Source: Bradyrhizobium liaoningense
Lineage (GTDB): Bacteria > Pseudomonadota > Alphaproteobacteria > Rhizobiales > Xanthobacteraceae
Assembly: GCF_018130825.1 (NCBI RefSeq)
Contig: NZ_JAFCJS010000006.1
Span: 310,001 to 374,000 of the forward strand
Reading direction: 5' to 3'
Length of the DNA stretch: 64,000 nucleotides
In this document: positions 19,537-27,358 of the stretch, piece by piece
How the letters are laid out: each line of letters opens with the position of its first letter
Numbering within the stretch: the first letter of the stretch is position 1
Program-made: the position numbers and the translations under genes
The notes under the pieces: generated by a model
Database searches by the model: none
What the model was told of the DNA's origin: nothing
Seen by the model: the letters and a program-made list of their open reading frames with translations, nothing else

Positions 19537-20211
19537 ATGATTCCCTGGGAAAAGATCGACACCGCCAAAATCCCCGGCTCCGACGAAGAGCTCCGCCTGA
19601 TGCGGCGGGGCAAGGAGTTTTCGATCAAGCTCGGCACCAACGAGCTGATGAACAGCCGCCTGTCGGGTTCGGAGGCCGCGCTGGCAACGCTCGCGGCAAA
19701 GCAGATCGAGAAGGTCGCAAGGCCAGTCGTCCTGATCGGCGGCCTCGGCATGGGCTTTACGCTGCGGGCGGCGCTGGCCGTGCTCGGAGATAAGGCCAAG
19801 ATCATGGTCTCCGAGCTCGTGCCATCGGTCGTCGCCTGGGCGCGAGGGCCGATGGCAGAGGTCTTCGGCGACAGCCTCGATGATGTCAGGGTCAGCATCC
19901 GGGAGACCGACGTCGGCGAAATCATCCGCGCGCAGCGGTCGGCCTTCGATGCCATTTTGCTCGATGTCGACAATGGGCCGGAGGGACTGACACGCAAGGG
20001 CAATGATGCGCTCTATAATGCGAGCGGGTTGGCGGCCGCCAAGACGGCGCTGCGACCGGGAGGCGTGCTCGCCGTCTGGTCGTCGGGACCCAATCCGGCA
20101 TTCACCAGGCGCCTTCGGAACGCCGGCTTCGATGTGAACGAAGTCAACGTCCGCGCCACCGGAAGAGGCGGCGGCGCGCGTCACGTGATCTGGATGGCGA
20201 GGAAGCGCTAG
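19537..20211 (+). CDS. Spermidine-synthase-like SAM-dependent methyltransferase
   Basis: 224 aa with a Rossmann core: VVLIGGLGMGFTLRAAL is the glycine-rich SAM motif I, followed by acidic VSELVPSVVAW and DAILLDVDNGPEG. This pattern is typical of the spermidine-synthase-like clade often annotated as methyltransferases. No membrane segment. It starts 30 nt after the CYP102 stop, possibly as the last gene of that unit. The substrate is unknown. Confidence 0.8.
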   Translation: MIPWEKIDTAKIPGSDEELRLMRRGKEFSIKLGTNELMNSRLSGSEAALATLAAKQIEKVARPVVLIGGLGMGFTLRAALAVLGDKAKIMVSELVPSVVAWARGPMAEVFGDSLDDVRVSIRETDVGEIIRAQRSAFDAILLDVDNGPEGLTRKGNDALYNASGLAAAKTALRPGGVLAVWSSGPNPAFTRRLRNAGFDVNEVNVRATGRGGGARHVIWMARKR

Positions 20212-20260
20212 GTAGTTTCTTTGTGCTGTGCCGAGCCCCCTATCCACGATGTCGGAATCG

Positions 20261-20397
20261 TAGGGTGGGCAAAGCGACCTGTCCGCCGTAGCTCGAAGAG
20301 CGAAGGCGGAAGCGTGCCCACCATCTTTGTCCTCGATGCGGATGGATGGTTGGCACGGCGCGCGAAAAGCGCGCGCCTTTGCCCAGCCTACGTAGTT
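20261..20397. repeat. Dispersed repeat, family B (GTAGGGTGGGCAAAG type)
   Basis: A 137-nt intergenic element that starts CGTAGGGTGGGCAAAGCG and ends with the partly complementary GCGCGCCTTTGCCCAGCCTACG. An internal copy of the complement (GTGCCCACC) lies in the middle. A shorter relative forms the hairpin at 58360-58387. It lies between convergent genes and leaves no room for another gene. I see no coding signal in 20212-20408. Confidence 0.7.
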
Positions 20398-20408
20398 ATG
20401 CCTGCGAG

Positions 20409-20873
20409 CTAGAACATCGTGTTGCCGTTGGCCGGATTTTCAGGAATCTCCTGAACGACGTCCCAGTGTTCGACGATCTTGCCGTTTTCCAGCTTGAAGA
20501 TATCGACGATAGCGCGGCCCCTGGTGCCGGGCTCGCGAACGGAGTGGACGTGCAGGATGACGTAGTCGCCGTCCACGAAGCTGCGCTTGATCTCGCTGTG
20601 CGAGTTCGGAAATTTTTCACGCAGGAATCCGATGAACTTCCGGAAGCCGTCCGGGCCGTCGGCGGCGTTCGGATTGTGCTGCACATAGCGGTTGCCGATA
20701 TAGGCGATGGCTGCATCCGCATCCTTCTGGTTGAGGCCCTTTTCGTAGAAGGCAAGCACGGCGGTGCGATTGGCTTCTTCCTCCGCGCTGCCGGCCATCG
20801 CGGCGCCGTTGCCGAGAGATAGCATGAGAATGGAAGCGGCGATCATTGCCGCCGATCGGACGATGGAATGCAT
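20409..20873 (-). CDS. Exported NTF2-like / SnoaL-like protein
   Basis: 154 aa. N-terminal signal peptide (MHSIVRSAAMIAASILMLSL, cleavage near AAMAG). The body fits the cone-shaped NTF2 fold: NRTAVLAFYEKGLNQKDADAA, YVQHNPNAADG, and a C-terminal VDIFKLENGKIVEHWDVVQ, the classic SnoaL-like end. Probably periplasmic. Members of this family bind small hydrophobic ligands or act as isomerases or cyclases; no catalytic assignment is possible here. It is a single gene with its own start. Confidence 0.85.
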   Translation of the reverse strand: MHSIVRSAAMIAASILMLSLGNGAAMAGSAEEEANRTAVLAFYEKGLNQKDADAAIAYIGNRYVQHNPNAADGPDGFRKFIGFLREKFPNSHSEIKRSFVDGDYVILHVHSVREPGTRGRAIVDIFKLENGKIVEHWDVVQEIPENPANGNTMF

Positions 20874-20997
20874 GTGAGCTCCGAGAGGCCGCGGCCTCTG
20901 TTGTGATCGAGGGAGGCCTCTATAGCTTTCGCGCCGGCTTCCGTTAAGACAGTCACCGGCAGCTCACATGGTCACCGCGGAGAGACCGCCCGCGAGT

Positions 20998-21912
20998 CTA
21001 CGCCGCCCGCGCGGCCGCGCCATGCGCGTGCTTGTCGATGGCGCCGATGATCTCGGGCCAGAAGCGCATCGGCAGCGCGTGGCCCATGCCCGGGATCATC
21101 AACAGCTTGGCGTTCGGAATTGACGCCGCCGTGTCCTTGCCGCCTTCGGGATGGACCAGCGGATCGACGGTGCCGTGAATGACGAGCGTCGGCGTCGTCA
21201 CGGCGTGCAGCCGCTCCTTGCGGCTGCCGGAGGCAAGCACGGCGCGAAGCTGGCGGCCGACGCCGGCCGGATTGAGCCCGCGCGCGAACACGCGCTCGGC
21301 GCGGCCGGGGTCGAGCGCTTCCTCTTCCGGAAACGACCCGGCGCGCAGCACCTTCCAGGTCTGGCCGAAGCGGACCATGAACTCATCCTTGCTGCGCGGC
21401 GGCGGCGCCATCAGCATCGCCGCGGCCTCGCGTGTCGGCGGCGGTATGCGCGGATTGCCCGTGGTCGACATGATCGAGGTCAGCGAGCGCACGCGCTGCG
21501 GAAACGACAGCGTCACCTCCTGCGCGATCATGCCGCCCATGGATGCGCCGACGAGATGCGCCGACTTGATACCGAGCGCATCCATCAGGCCGACCGTATC
21601 CCTGGCCATGTCGATCAGCTTGTAGGTCGCGGCCACGGGAATCCGGAGGAAGCGCAGCTTCAGCAGCTCGAACGGCGTCAGGCGCTTGCCGCCGGTGAGA
21701 TGGCTCGACTTGCCGATGTCGCGATTGTCGAAGCGGATCACGCGGAAGCCGTGCGTGGCGAGCTGTTCGCAGAACGCATCGTCCCAATGGATCATCTGCG
21801 CGCCGAGCCCCATGATCAGCAGCAGCGGCTCGGCATTGTCGTTCCCGAAGATCTCGTAACAGATGTCGATGCCGTTGGCGCGGACGGTCTGGGGCGGCTG
21901 ATGAGCGGTCAC
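20998..21912 (-). CDS. Alpha/beta hydrolase
   Basis: 304 aa. Core motifs: LLLIMGLGAQMIHWDD, RFDNRDIGKS, nucleophile elbow GASMGGMIAQE, acid region VIHGTVDPLVHPEGG and catalytic His in IPGMGHALP. The pattern resembles the aclacinomycin-methylesterase/EstB group. GTG 21910-21912 is chosen because GGAGGG sits four bases upstream; the longer open frame has no ribosome site. Cytoplasmic. Divergently oriented from the PHA synthase module 161 nt away; substrate unknown. Confidence 0.88.
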   Translation of the reverse strand: MTAHQPPQTVRANGIDICYEIFGNDNAEPLLLIMGLGAQMIHWDDAFCEQLATHGFRVIRFDNRDIGKSSHLTGGKRLTPFELLKLRFLRIPVAATYKLIDMARDTVGLMDALGIKSAHLVGASMGGMIAQEVTLSFPQRVRSLTSIMSTTGNPRIPPPTREAAAMLMAPPPRSKDEFMVRFGQTWKVLRAGSFPEEEALDPGRAERVFARGLNPAGVGRQLRAVLASGSRKERLHAVTTPTLVIHGTVDPLVHPEGGKDTAASIPNAKLLMIPGMGHALPMRFWPEIIGAIDKHAHGAAARAA

Positions 21913-22073
21913 GGGTCCCTCCTGCTGATCGCTGCTGTATCGCACGGTTTGCCGCCGCAAAGAAGCGCATGCGCGACGACGCGTCCGCCGCTTGCCGGTT
22001 GACCGGCCCCGCGCAACGGTGTGGTATGGCGGAAAAGAAGGGCATCGCAGCTCTCGATACCAGGAGGACGCCG

Positions 22074-22457
22074 ATGACCGACAAGACCGATGATCCGGTC
22101 GCCATGTGGCAGAAGATGATGGGTGAGATGGAGAAGGGGTTCAACTCCTTCGCCAACCAGGCCATGTCGTCGCCAGAGTTTTCTCAAGCGATGAATCGGG
22201 CTGGCGGCGTTGCTGCAGGTGCTCAGAAGCAGCTTGGCGAGCTCATGGAGAAATATCTCGTTGCGATAAATCTGCCGAGCCGCGAGCAGGTGACGGGGCT
22301 TGCGGAACGGCTGCAGTCCGTCGAGGCTCAGCTCAGCGAGATGAAATCGATGCTGAGCCAGATTGCGGCAAGTTCCGGAATCTCGCAAAGCCTCGATGCT
22401 GCGCCGCGGCCGCCGCGCACCAAGCGTCCGCCCTCCGAAAACGGAGGACAGACATGA
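22074..22457 (+). CDS. Putative PHA synthase small subunit (PhaE-like)
   Basis: 127 aa, helical throughout, with MWQKMMGEMEKGF at the N-terminus and a heptad-like stretch EQVTGLAERLQSVEAQLSEMKSML. These resemble the coiled-coil region of PhaE/PhaR accessory subunits of class III/IV PHA synthases. It is much shorter than Allochromatium PhaE (~40 kDa). It ends in a basic, Pro-rich tail (PRPPRTKRPP). AGGAGG lies just before ATG 22074, and the stop overlaps the phaC start by 4 nt, so the two are translationally coupled. Assignment rests on coupling plus helix pattern and is less certain than phaC. Confidence 0.7.
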   Translation: MTDKTDDPVAMWQKMMGEMEKGFNSFANQAMSSPEFSQAMNRAGGVAAGAQKQLGELMEKYLVAINLPSREQVTGLAERLQSVEAQLSEMKSMLSQIAASSGISQSLDAAPRPPRTKRPPSENGGQT

Positions 22458-23536
22458 ACGCGCCGGCGGGACTTGATTTCGCATCCATCCCGGAACGCAT
22501 CCAGTCCGAGGTGCAGCGCGCCATCCAGCGCAGCATCAAGGGCGTCGAATACTTTTCGACCTCCGGTCCAACGCTCGGCTCGACGCCGAAGGACGTGCTG
22601 CATTCGCGCGGCACGATGAGTCTCTATCACTACCGGCCGATGTCGGACGAGATCTACCGCGTGCCGGTGCTGATCGTGATGGCGACCACCAACCGCGGCT
22701 ACATCCTCGACCTCGTGCCCGGCCAGAGCTTCATCGAGTTCCTCTTGAGGCGCGGCTACGACGTCTACATGCTCGACTGGAGCGCCCCGCGGCCGGAGGA
22801 GAAGAGCCTGCGCATGGAGGACTATGTCCTCGACTTCATCCCGGATTGCGTCCGCCGCGTGCAGGCCGATTCCGGCGAGCGGGACGTCTCCGTCATCGGC
22901 TATTGCTTCGGCGGCGTGCTGTCGCTGCTCTACGGCTCGATCCACAAGGATGGGCCGATGAAGAACCTGATCTGCTTCACCACGCCGATTGATTTTCGCG
23001 AGATGAAGCTGTTCTCGAATTTCTCCGACCGCCGCTATTTCGACGTCGACCACCTCGTCGACAGTGTCGGCAACGTGCCGCCGGAGATGATCCTGTCCTC
23101 GTTCGAGATGCTGCGGCCGGCCTCGCGCACGGTGAGCCAGATCCAGCTCTGGGAAAACATCTGGAACGACGAGTTCGTCAAATCGTATCGCATGTTCGAC
23201 CGCTGGGCGACCGACACGCTGCCGCTCGCGGGCGAGTATTTCCGCGCCATCACCAAGGACCTGATGTGGGACAACAAGCTGTTCAACGACACCATGTCGG
23301 TCGGCGGCCGTGCGGCGAAGCTCGAGGACATCAAGGTGCCGATCCTGCACGCTGTCGCCGAGCACGACCACATCGTCCCCTATGACGCCGCAAAGCACCT
23401 GATCGCGAAGATCGGCTCGGCGGACAAGGAAGAGGTGATGCTGAAGGGCGGGCATGTCTCGCTGGTCGCCGGCGCCAACGCGGTGAAGCGGCTGTGGCCG
23501 AAACTGGATTCCTGGCTGGGGAAGAGATCGACATGA
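22454..23536 (+). CDS. phaC: Class III poly(3-hydroxyalkanoate) synthase, PhaC subunit
   Basis: 360 aa, the size of class III PhaC rather than the ~600 aa class I enzyme. The lipase-like box is GYCFGG with Cys151; Asp305 (AEHDH) and His334 (GGHVS) complete the triad, almost exactly the spacing of the Allochromatium vinosum enzyme (149/302/331). It polymerises (R)-3-hydroxyacyl-CoA on granules. Class III enzymes need a partner subunit, here probably the coupled upstream gene. Followed by a GNAT gene overlapping by 4 nt. Confidence 0.95.
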   Translation: MNAPAGLDFASIPERIQSEVQRAIQRSIKGVEYFSTSGPTLGSTPKDVLHSRGTMSLYHYRPMSDEIYRVPVLIVMATTNRGYILDLVPGQSFIEFLLRRGYDVYMLDWSAPRPEEKSLRMEDYVLDFIPDCVRRVQADSGERDVSVIGYCFGGVLSLLYGSIHKDGPMKNLICFTTPIDFREMKLFSNFSDRRYFDVDHLVDSVGNVPPEMILSSFEMLRPASRTVSQIQLWENIWNDEFVKSYRMFDRWATDTLPLAGEYFRAITKDLMWDNKLFNDTMSVGGRAAKLEDIKVPILHAVAEHDHIVPYDAAKHLIAKIGSADKEEVMLKGGHVSLVAGANAVKRLWPKLDSWLGKRST

Positions 23537-24126
23537 GCGAGCAGCGTTCCTATCCGCGCCACGTCAAGACCGACGCCGGCGATATCGAGATCCGCCTGAT
23601 GTCACCCGCGGACGAAGCCGCCGTGCTGGCCTTCGGCAAGGGCCTGCCGACCCACGATTTGTTGTTCCTGCCGCGCAACATCAGCGAGCCCAAGGTGCTC
23701 TCCGCCTGGGTCAAGGAGATCGAGCGCGGCGCGATCACGAGCCTGCTCGCGGTCATGGATGGCAAGGTCGTCGGCTGCGGCACCTTGGTGCGCGATCCCC
23801 ACTCCTGGTCACCCCATGTCGGTGAGATCCGCATGGTCATCTCACAGGACGTGCGCGGCAAGGGAGTGGGCAAGGCGCTGTCGCAGGAGACCTTCGCCCT
23901 CGCGCTTGGCGCGGGCCTGGAAAAGCTCTCGGTCCAGATGACCGTTGATCAGCAGGCGGCGATTGCGCTGTTCGAGAGCCTCGGCTTCAAGGCCGAAGCC
24001 CTGCTGCGGGATCATGTCCGGGACGTCGACGGCAAGACCCACGACATCGTCGTGCTCGGCCACAACATCGCGCAGGTCCAGGCGCAGATGGAGGCCTATG
24101 GGCTGCCAGGCGCCGTCCAGCACTGA
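23533..24126 (+). CDS. GNAT family N-acetyltransferase
   Basis: 197 aa. The acetyl-CoA binding motif is VSQDVRGKGVGKALSQET-like: VRGKGVGKAL follows the EIRMVIS strand, then LSVQMTVDQQAAIALFESLGF as the usual C-terminal part. ATG 23533 overlaps the phaC TGA (ATGA), so it is cotranslated with the PHA synthase pair. The substrate (protein or small molecule) is unknown. Confidence 0.88.
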   Translation: MSEQRSYPRHVKTDAGDIEIRLMSPADEAAVLAFGKGLPTHDLLFLPRNISEPKVLSAWVKEIERGAITSLLAVMDGKVVGCGTLVRDPHSWSPHVGEIRMVISQDVRGKGVGKALSQETFALALGAGLEKLSVQMTVDQQAAIALFESLGFKAEALLRDHVRDVDGKTHDIVVLGHNIAQVQAQMEAYGLPGAVQH

Positions 24127-24234
24127 AGCGGCCGCTCAGTATTAGGTCCAAATCGAGCCGATCACCGGGGCGCTGGCTAGGGAGGCATCAGAATGCCTCT
24201 CGTTAAGGCTGTTCACGATTTCGTGATATCGCAG

Positions 24235-24260
24235 TGCAATACGAATATTGCATCGCACAA
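24235..24260. promoter_or_regulatory. Candidate PhaR operator ahead of the phasin gene
   Basis: Two overlapping signals. A perfect inverted repeat has arms TGCAATA (24235-24241) and TATTGCA (24246-24252). Overlapping it, TGCATCGCACAA at 24249-24260 fits every position of TGCRNYGCASMA, the PhaR consensus I recall for Bradyrhizobium. PhaR proteins repress phasin genes until nascent PHA granules titrate them (family knowledge). The site overlaps the probable -35 element, as expected for repression. Confidence 0.65.
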
Positions 24261-24276
24261 TTAACCGTGCCATATA
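24248..24276 (+). promoter_or_regulatory. Probable phasin promoter
   Basis: TTGCAT at 24248-24253 and CATATA at 24271-24276 are 17 bp apart and resemble a weak sigma-70 pair. The start codon is ~70 nt downstream. The -35 half lies inside the PhaR-like operator. Confidence 0.4.
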
Positions 24277-24345
24277 GGTCGTGCCCCGGGCCAATGCGGA
24301 CGGGGTGAGCCCATAGCTCAGACCAATGAGGATGGAGAGAACCCC

Positions 24346-24801
24346 ATGACCACTGAAACCAACACCGCTTTCGAGGGCTTCAAGGACGCTTTCAAGAACA
24401 TCCAGAACCTGGAAGTTCCCGAGGCCGCCCGCGAATTCGTCAAGAAGACTGCCAACACCGCCAAGGACCGTGCTGCCGAGGTGTTCGCTGGCTCCGAGCG
24501 TGTGACCGCCGCCGTCGAGAACGCGGTGACCGAGTCCGTCACTGAAGCCGGCAAGATCAGCCGCAACATCCAGCAGGCGATCTACGAGGACGCCGAGGCG
24601 TTCTTCTCGGGCATCGACAAGCTCGCGTCCGCCAAGTCGGTCAGCGAAGCCGTCGAGATCCAGTCGAGCCTGCTCCGCGCCCGCGGCGAAGTGTTCGTCT
24701 CGCGCGCCAAGGCGACCGCCGACTATTTCGGCAAGCTGGCCGCCAACGGTGCGAAGTCCGCTCAGGACAACTTTGCCAAGGTCTACAACAAGACCGCCTG
24801 A
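24346..24801 (+). CDS. phaP: Phasin (PHA granule-associated protein)
   Basis: 151 aa Phasin_2-type protein: FEGFKDAFKNIQNLEVPEAA at the N-terminus, then almost entirely amphipathic helix rich in Ala/Lys/Glu with no Cys. Phasins coat PHA granules and control their size and number. GGAGAGAA is well placed before ATG. Monocistronic: it has its own promoter region with a PhaR-like operator and a strong terminator just downstream, as expected for an abundant structural protein. Confidence 0.95.
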   Translation: MTTETNTAFEGFKDAFKNIQNLEVPEAAREFVKKTANTAKDRAAEVFAGSERVTAAVENAVTESVTEAGKISRNIQQAIYEDAEAFFSGIDKLASAKSVSEAVEIQSSLLRARGEVFVSRAKATADYFGKLAANGAKSAQDNFAKVYNKTA

Positions 24802-24829
24802 TCTGGCGCTTGAGTAGAAACTGAATTTG

Positions 24830-24858
24830 AGGCCCGCTTCGGCGGGCCTTTTGTTTTT
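24830..24858 (+). terminator. Rho-independent terminator of the phasin gene
   Basis: AGGCCCGC-TTCG-GCGGGCCT, an 8-bp GC-rich stem with a TTCG tetraloop, followed by TTTGTTTTTT. It starts 28 nt after the phasin stop. Textbook intrinsic terminator. Confidence 0.95.
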
Positions 24859-24866
24859 TGCGCTGC

Positions 24867-24908
24867 CGTCATCGCGAGCTGGATTGCTTCGCTTCGCTCG
24901 CAATGACG
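24867..24908. repeat. Palindromic dispersed repeat, family A (short copy)
   Basis: 42-nt element with ends CGTCATCGCGAG and CTCGCAATGACG around GGATTGCTTCG. It is a contracted version of the repeats at 16146-16232 and 56222-56303, with most of the left arm deleted. Confidence 0.8.
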
Positions 24909-24925
24909 GGTAGGGTGATGCAACC

Positions 24926-26209
24926 ATGAACGCACCCGCCACCTTCTTCGACACCCCCGGCGATGCCGAACGCGCGGCCGAGCTGCGCCGTGTGAAAGCG
25001 CTGGCGACGTTGGTCCTGGCCTCGACGCTCGCCCTCTTCATCGTCGCGAAATGGCTACTCCCGGTGCATCCCGTGTTCGGCTTCGTTGCAGCCTTCGCGG
25101 AGGCCGCGACCATCGGTGGCCTCGCCGACTGGTATGCGGTGGTGGCGTTGTTCAAGCGGCCGCTCGGCCTGCCGATCCCGCACACCGCGATCATCCAGAG
25201 CAACCAGGCCCGCATCGCCGACAAGCTCGGCGAATTCATCCAGGTGCATTTCCTCGAGGCCGGTCCCGTCGAGGCCAAGCTGAACGAGATCGATTTCGGC
25301 TCCTTCGTCGCGGACTGGCTGCGCGACCGCAAGCGCAGCGATGACCTTGCGCGCTTCGCGCTGCGTCTGTTGCCGGAGGCCGTGTCCGCCACGGAAAGCT
25401 CCGGCCTGATGACCTTCATCATCCGCCGCATGTCCTCGCAGCTTCAGGCGATCGATCTCGCCCCGCTGGCGGCCGGCACGCTGCGCGGCTTCGTTGCGGA
25501 GGGGCGGCACCAGATCCTGTTCGACGATCTCCTGCGCGTGATGCACGAGACCTTGAACCAGAAAGAGACGATGGCGATGATCCGCGAGAAGGTGCGGGCG
25601 GAGTTGCCGACCTTGCTCAATCTCTATCGCGCCGACAAATTTCTGGTGAACAAGATCGTGGCCTCCGCCACCGCTTTCTTCAACGAGGTGCGCAGCGATC
25701 CCAAGCATCCGTTCCGCGGCGAATTCGACCGCATGGTGCTGAGCTTTGTCGATAGGCTCGGCACCGATCAGGCCTATGTCGATCGCATCGACGGGCTGAA
25801 GCGCGATCTGCTCGCACGGCCCGAGCTTGCCGACCTCGCCCGCACCGTCTGGGCCAACACGCGCTCCTTCATCGAGCGCAGTGCGTCAGGCGAGACGCAG
25901 GTGCTGCAGCATCATCTTGCCGGCATGTTCGTCTCCGCGGGCGAGGTGCTTGCCGGCGATGCCGAGCTGCGCGGCGAGATCAACAAGGGCCTGGTGACAG
26001 TGCTGCGCAGCTTCGTCGCGGACCAGAAAAGCGGCGTCTCGACCTTCATCTCCGACCAGGTCAAGGCGTGGGACATGGCGCAGCTGATTTCGCTGATCGA
26101 AATCAACATCGGCCGCGACCTGCAATACATCCGCTTCAACGGGTCGTTGATCGGCGGGCTCGCCGGGCTCGCGCTGTACTCCGTAGAATTCCTGCTTCGA
26201 TGGCTGTGA
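24926..26209 (+). CDS. DUF445 family membrane-anchored protein
   Basis: 427 aa. An N-terminal hydrophobic segment (LATLVLASTLALFIVAKWLL) is followed by GFVAAFAEAATIGGLADWYAVVALF, the conserved DUF445 motif. The middle is a long helical domain, and the C-terminus ends in a second membrane helix (LIGGLAGLALYSVEFLLRWL). Topology suggests both ends in the inner membrane. Family function is unknown. It starts 18 nt after repeat A; no operon partner is evident. Confidence 0.9.
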   Translation: MNAPATFFDTPGDAERAAELRRVKALATLVLASTLALFIVAKWLLPVHPVFGFVAAFAEAATIGGLADWYAVVALFKRPLGLPIPHTAIIQSNQARIADKLGEFIQVHFLEAGPVEAKLNEIDFGSFVADWLRDRKRSDDLARFALRLLPEAVSATESSGLMTFIIRRMSSQLQAIDLAPLAAGTLRGFVAEGRHQILFDDLLRVMHETLNQKETMAMIREKVRAELPTLLNLYRADKFLVNKIVASATAFFNEVRSDPKHPFRGEFDRMVLSFVDRLGTDQAYVDRIDGLKRDLLARPELADLARTVWANTRSFIERSASGETQVLQHHLAGMFVSAGEVLAGDAELRGEINKGLVTVLRSFVADQKSGVSTFISDQVKAWDMAQLISLIEINIGRDLQYIRFNGSLIGGLAGLALYSVEFLLRWL

Positions 26210-26396
26210 CTTTTGCGTCACGGCCGTTAGCATTAACGCGCGGGCCTATTGTCGCCCTGCATCTCTCCCGCTTGAATGTCGGGAACCGGCCGCCTAGCTG
26301 ATTCATGTTGCGCTGCGGAACGTTCAAGAAGCCGGCGTATTGGAATTCATGCCCATTTGCCGGCATCGCAGCCGGCGCCTTCTAGGGGAAATCTTG

Positions 26397-27167
26397 ATGA
26401 CCGCTACTGCCCAGACGCTGCGTCCGCCGTCCCGCACTTTGATGTTTCTGGAAGGGCGCGCGATCCACGAGTTCGGCGCATTCCTCGGCGCACTGCCGCT
26501 GCTGAGCCTCGCGCCGCGTGGCGACGGGCATCCGGTGCTGGTGTTGCCGGGCCTCGTAGCCTCCGACGCGTCCACGCGCGCGCTGCGCACGTTCCTGTCC
26601 GGCAAGGGCTACGCCGTGAGCGGCTGGCGTCAGGGCCGCAATTACGGCCTGCGGCCGGGCGTGCAGCATGCGATGGTCGATCTGGTCGAGGAGCTCAGCG
26701 ACACGCATGGCCGCAGGATCAGCCTGGTCGGCTGGAGCCTCGGCGGCCTCTATGCGCGCCAGCTCGCCAAGATGATGCCCGAGCGCGTGCGCCAGGTCAT
26801 CACGCTCGGTAGCCCCTTCGCAGGCGATCCCCGTTCGACCAATGCCTGGCGCGTCTATGAATGGGCGAGCGGGCGCAGGTCCGACGAGGTCGATCCGGAG
26901 TTCGGCGGCGAGCTCGCTGTTCCGCCGCCGGTGCCGACCACCGCTATCTTCAGCCGCACCGACGGCGTCTGCGCCTGGCAGGGCTGCATGGAGAAGTCGG
27001 GCGCGCAGACCGAGAGCATCGAGATCGAGAGCAGCCATTGCGGCATGGGCCATCATCCGGCCGCGGTCTACGCCGTAGCCGACCGGCTTGCGCAGAAGGA
27101 AGGCCAGTGGCGTCCCTTTGACCGCAGCGGCTGGCGTAGCCTCGCCTATCCCGATCCGCACAGGTAG
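26397..27167 (+). CDS. Alpha/beta hydrolase (paralogue of 12742-13542)
   Basis: 256 aa. It shares with the gene at 12742 the opening GDGHPVLVLPGLVASD, nucleophile elbow GWSLGGLYARQLA, QVITLGSPFAGD, the ADGV/TDGV acid loop and a late His (SSHCGMGHHPAAVYAVADR). ATG 26397 is preferred over the longer frame because AGGGGAA precedes it. Cytoplasmic. It is monocistronic, with 187 nt upstream in which I see no further feature and a repeat-bearing gap downstream. Substrate unknown. Confidence 0.85.
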   Translation: MTATAQTLRPPSRTLMFLEGRAIHEFGAFLGALPLLSLAPRGDGHPVLVLPGLVASDASTRALRTFLSGKGYAVSGWRQGRNYGLRPGVQHAMVDLVEELSDTHGRRISLVGWSLGGLYARQLAKMMPERVRQVITLGSPFAGDPRSTNAWRVYEWASGRRSDEVDPEFGGELAVPPPVPTTAIFSRTDGVCAWQGCMEKSGAQTESIEIESSHCGMGHHPAAVYAVADRLAQKEGQWRPFDRSGWRSLAYPDPHR

Positions 27168-27177
27168 CCGGGCCTGC

Positions 27178-27290
27178 ATGGTTCGAGACGCGCGGCCTTG
27201 CCGCGCTCCGCGCTCCTCACCATGAGGGTTGACAGTAAATGACGCCGCACGAAAGCGATCAGACCTCATCCTGAGGAGGCGCGAAGCGCC
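27178..27290. repeat. Dispersed repeat, family C (CATGGTTCGAGACG type), two pieces
   Basis: 27178-27228 runs from CATGGTTCGAGACGCGCGG to GCGCTCCTCACCATGAGGG, so its ends are complementary (CATGGT/ACCATG). 27264-27290 carries CCTCATCCTGAGGAG followed by GCGCGAAGCGCC. Both belong to the CCTCA(T)-TGAGGAG-GCGCG-AAGCG type of palindrome seen throughout Bradyrhizobium genomes. They fill the gap ahead of paaX; the rest of 27168-27358 shows nothing else. Confidence 0.7.
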
Positions 27291-27358
27291 GAGCCCGGCT
27301 CTCGCATTGTCGCTCCCGTCCATTGTCGCGCCCGCATCAAACGCGCTATGCCTCGCGC

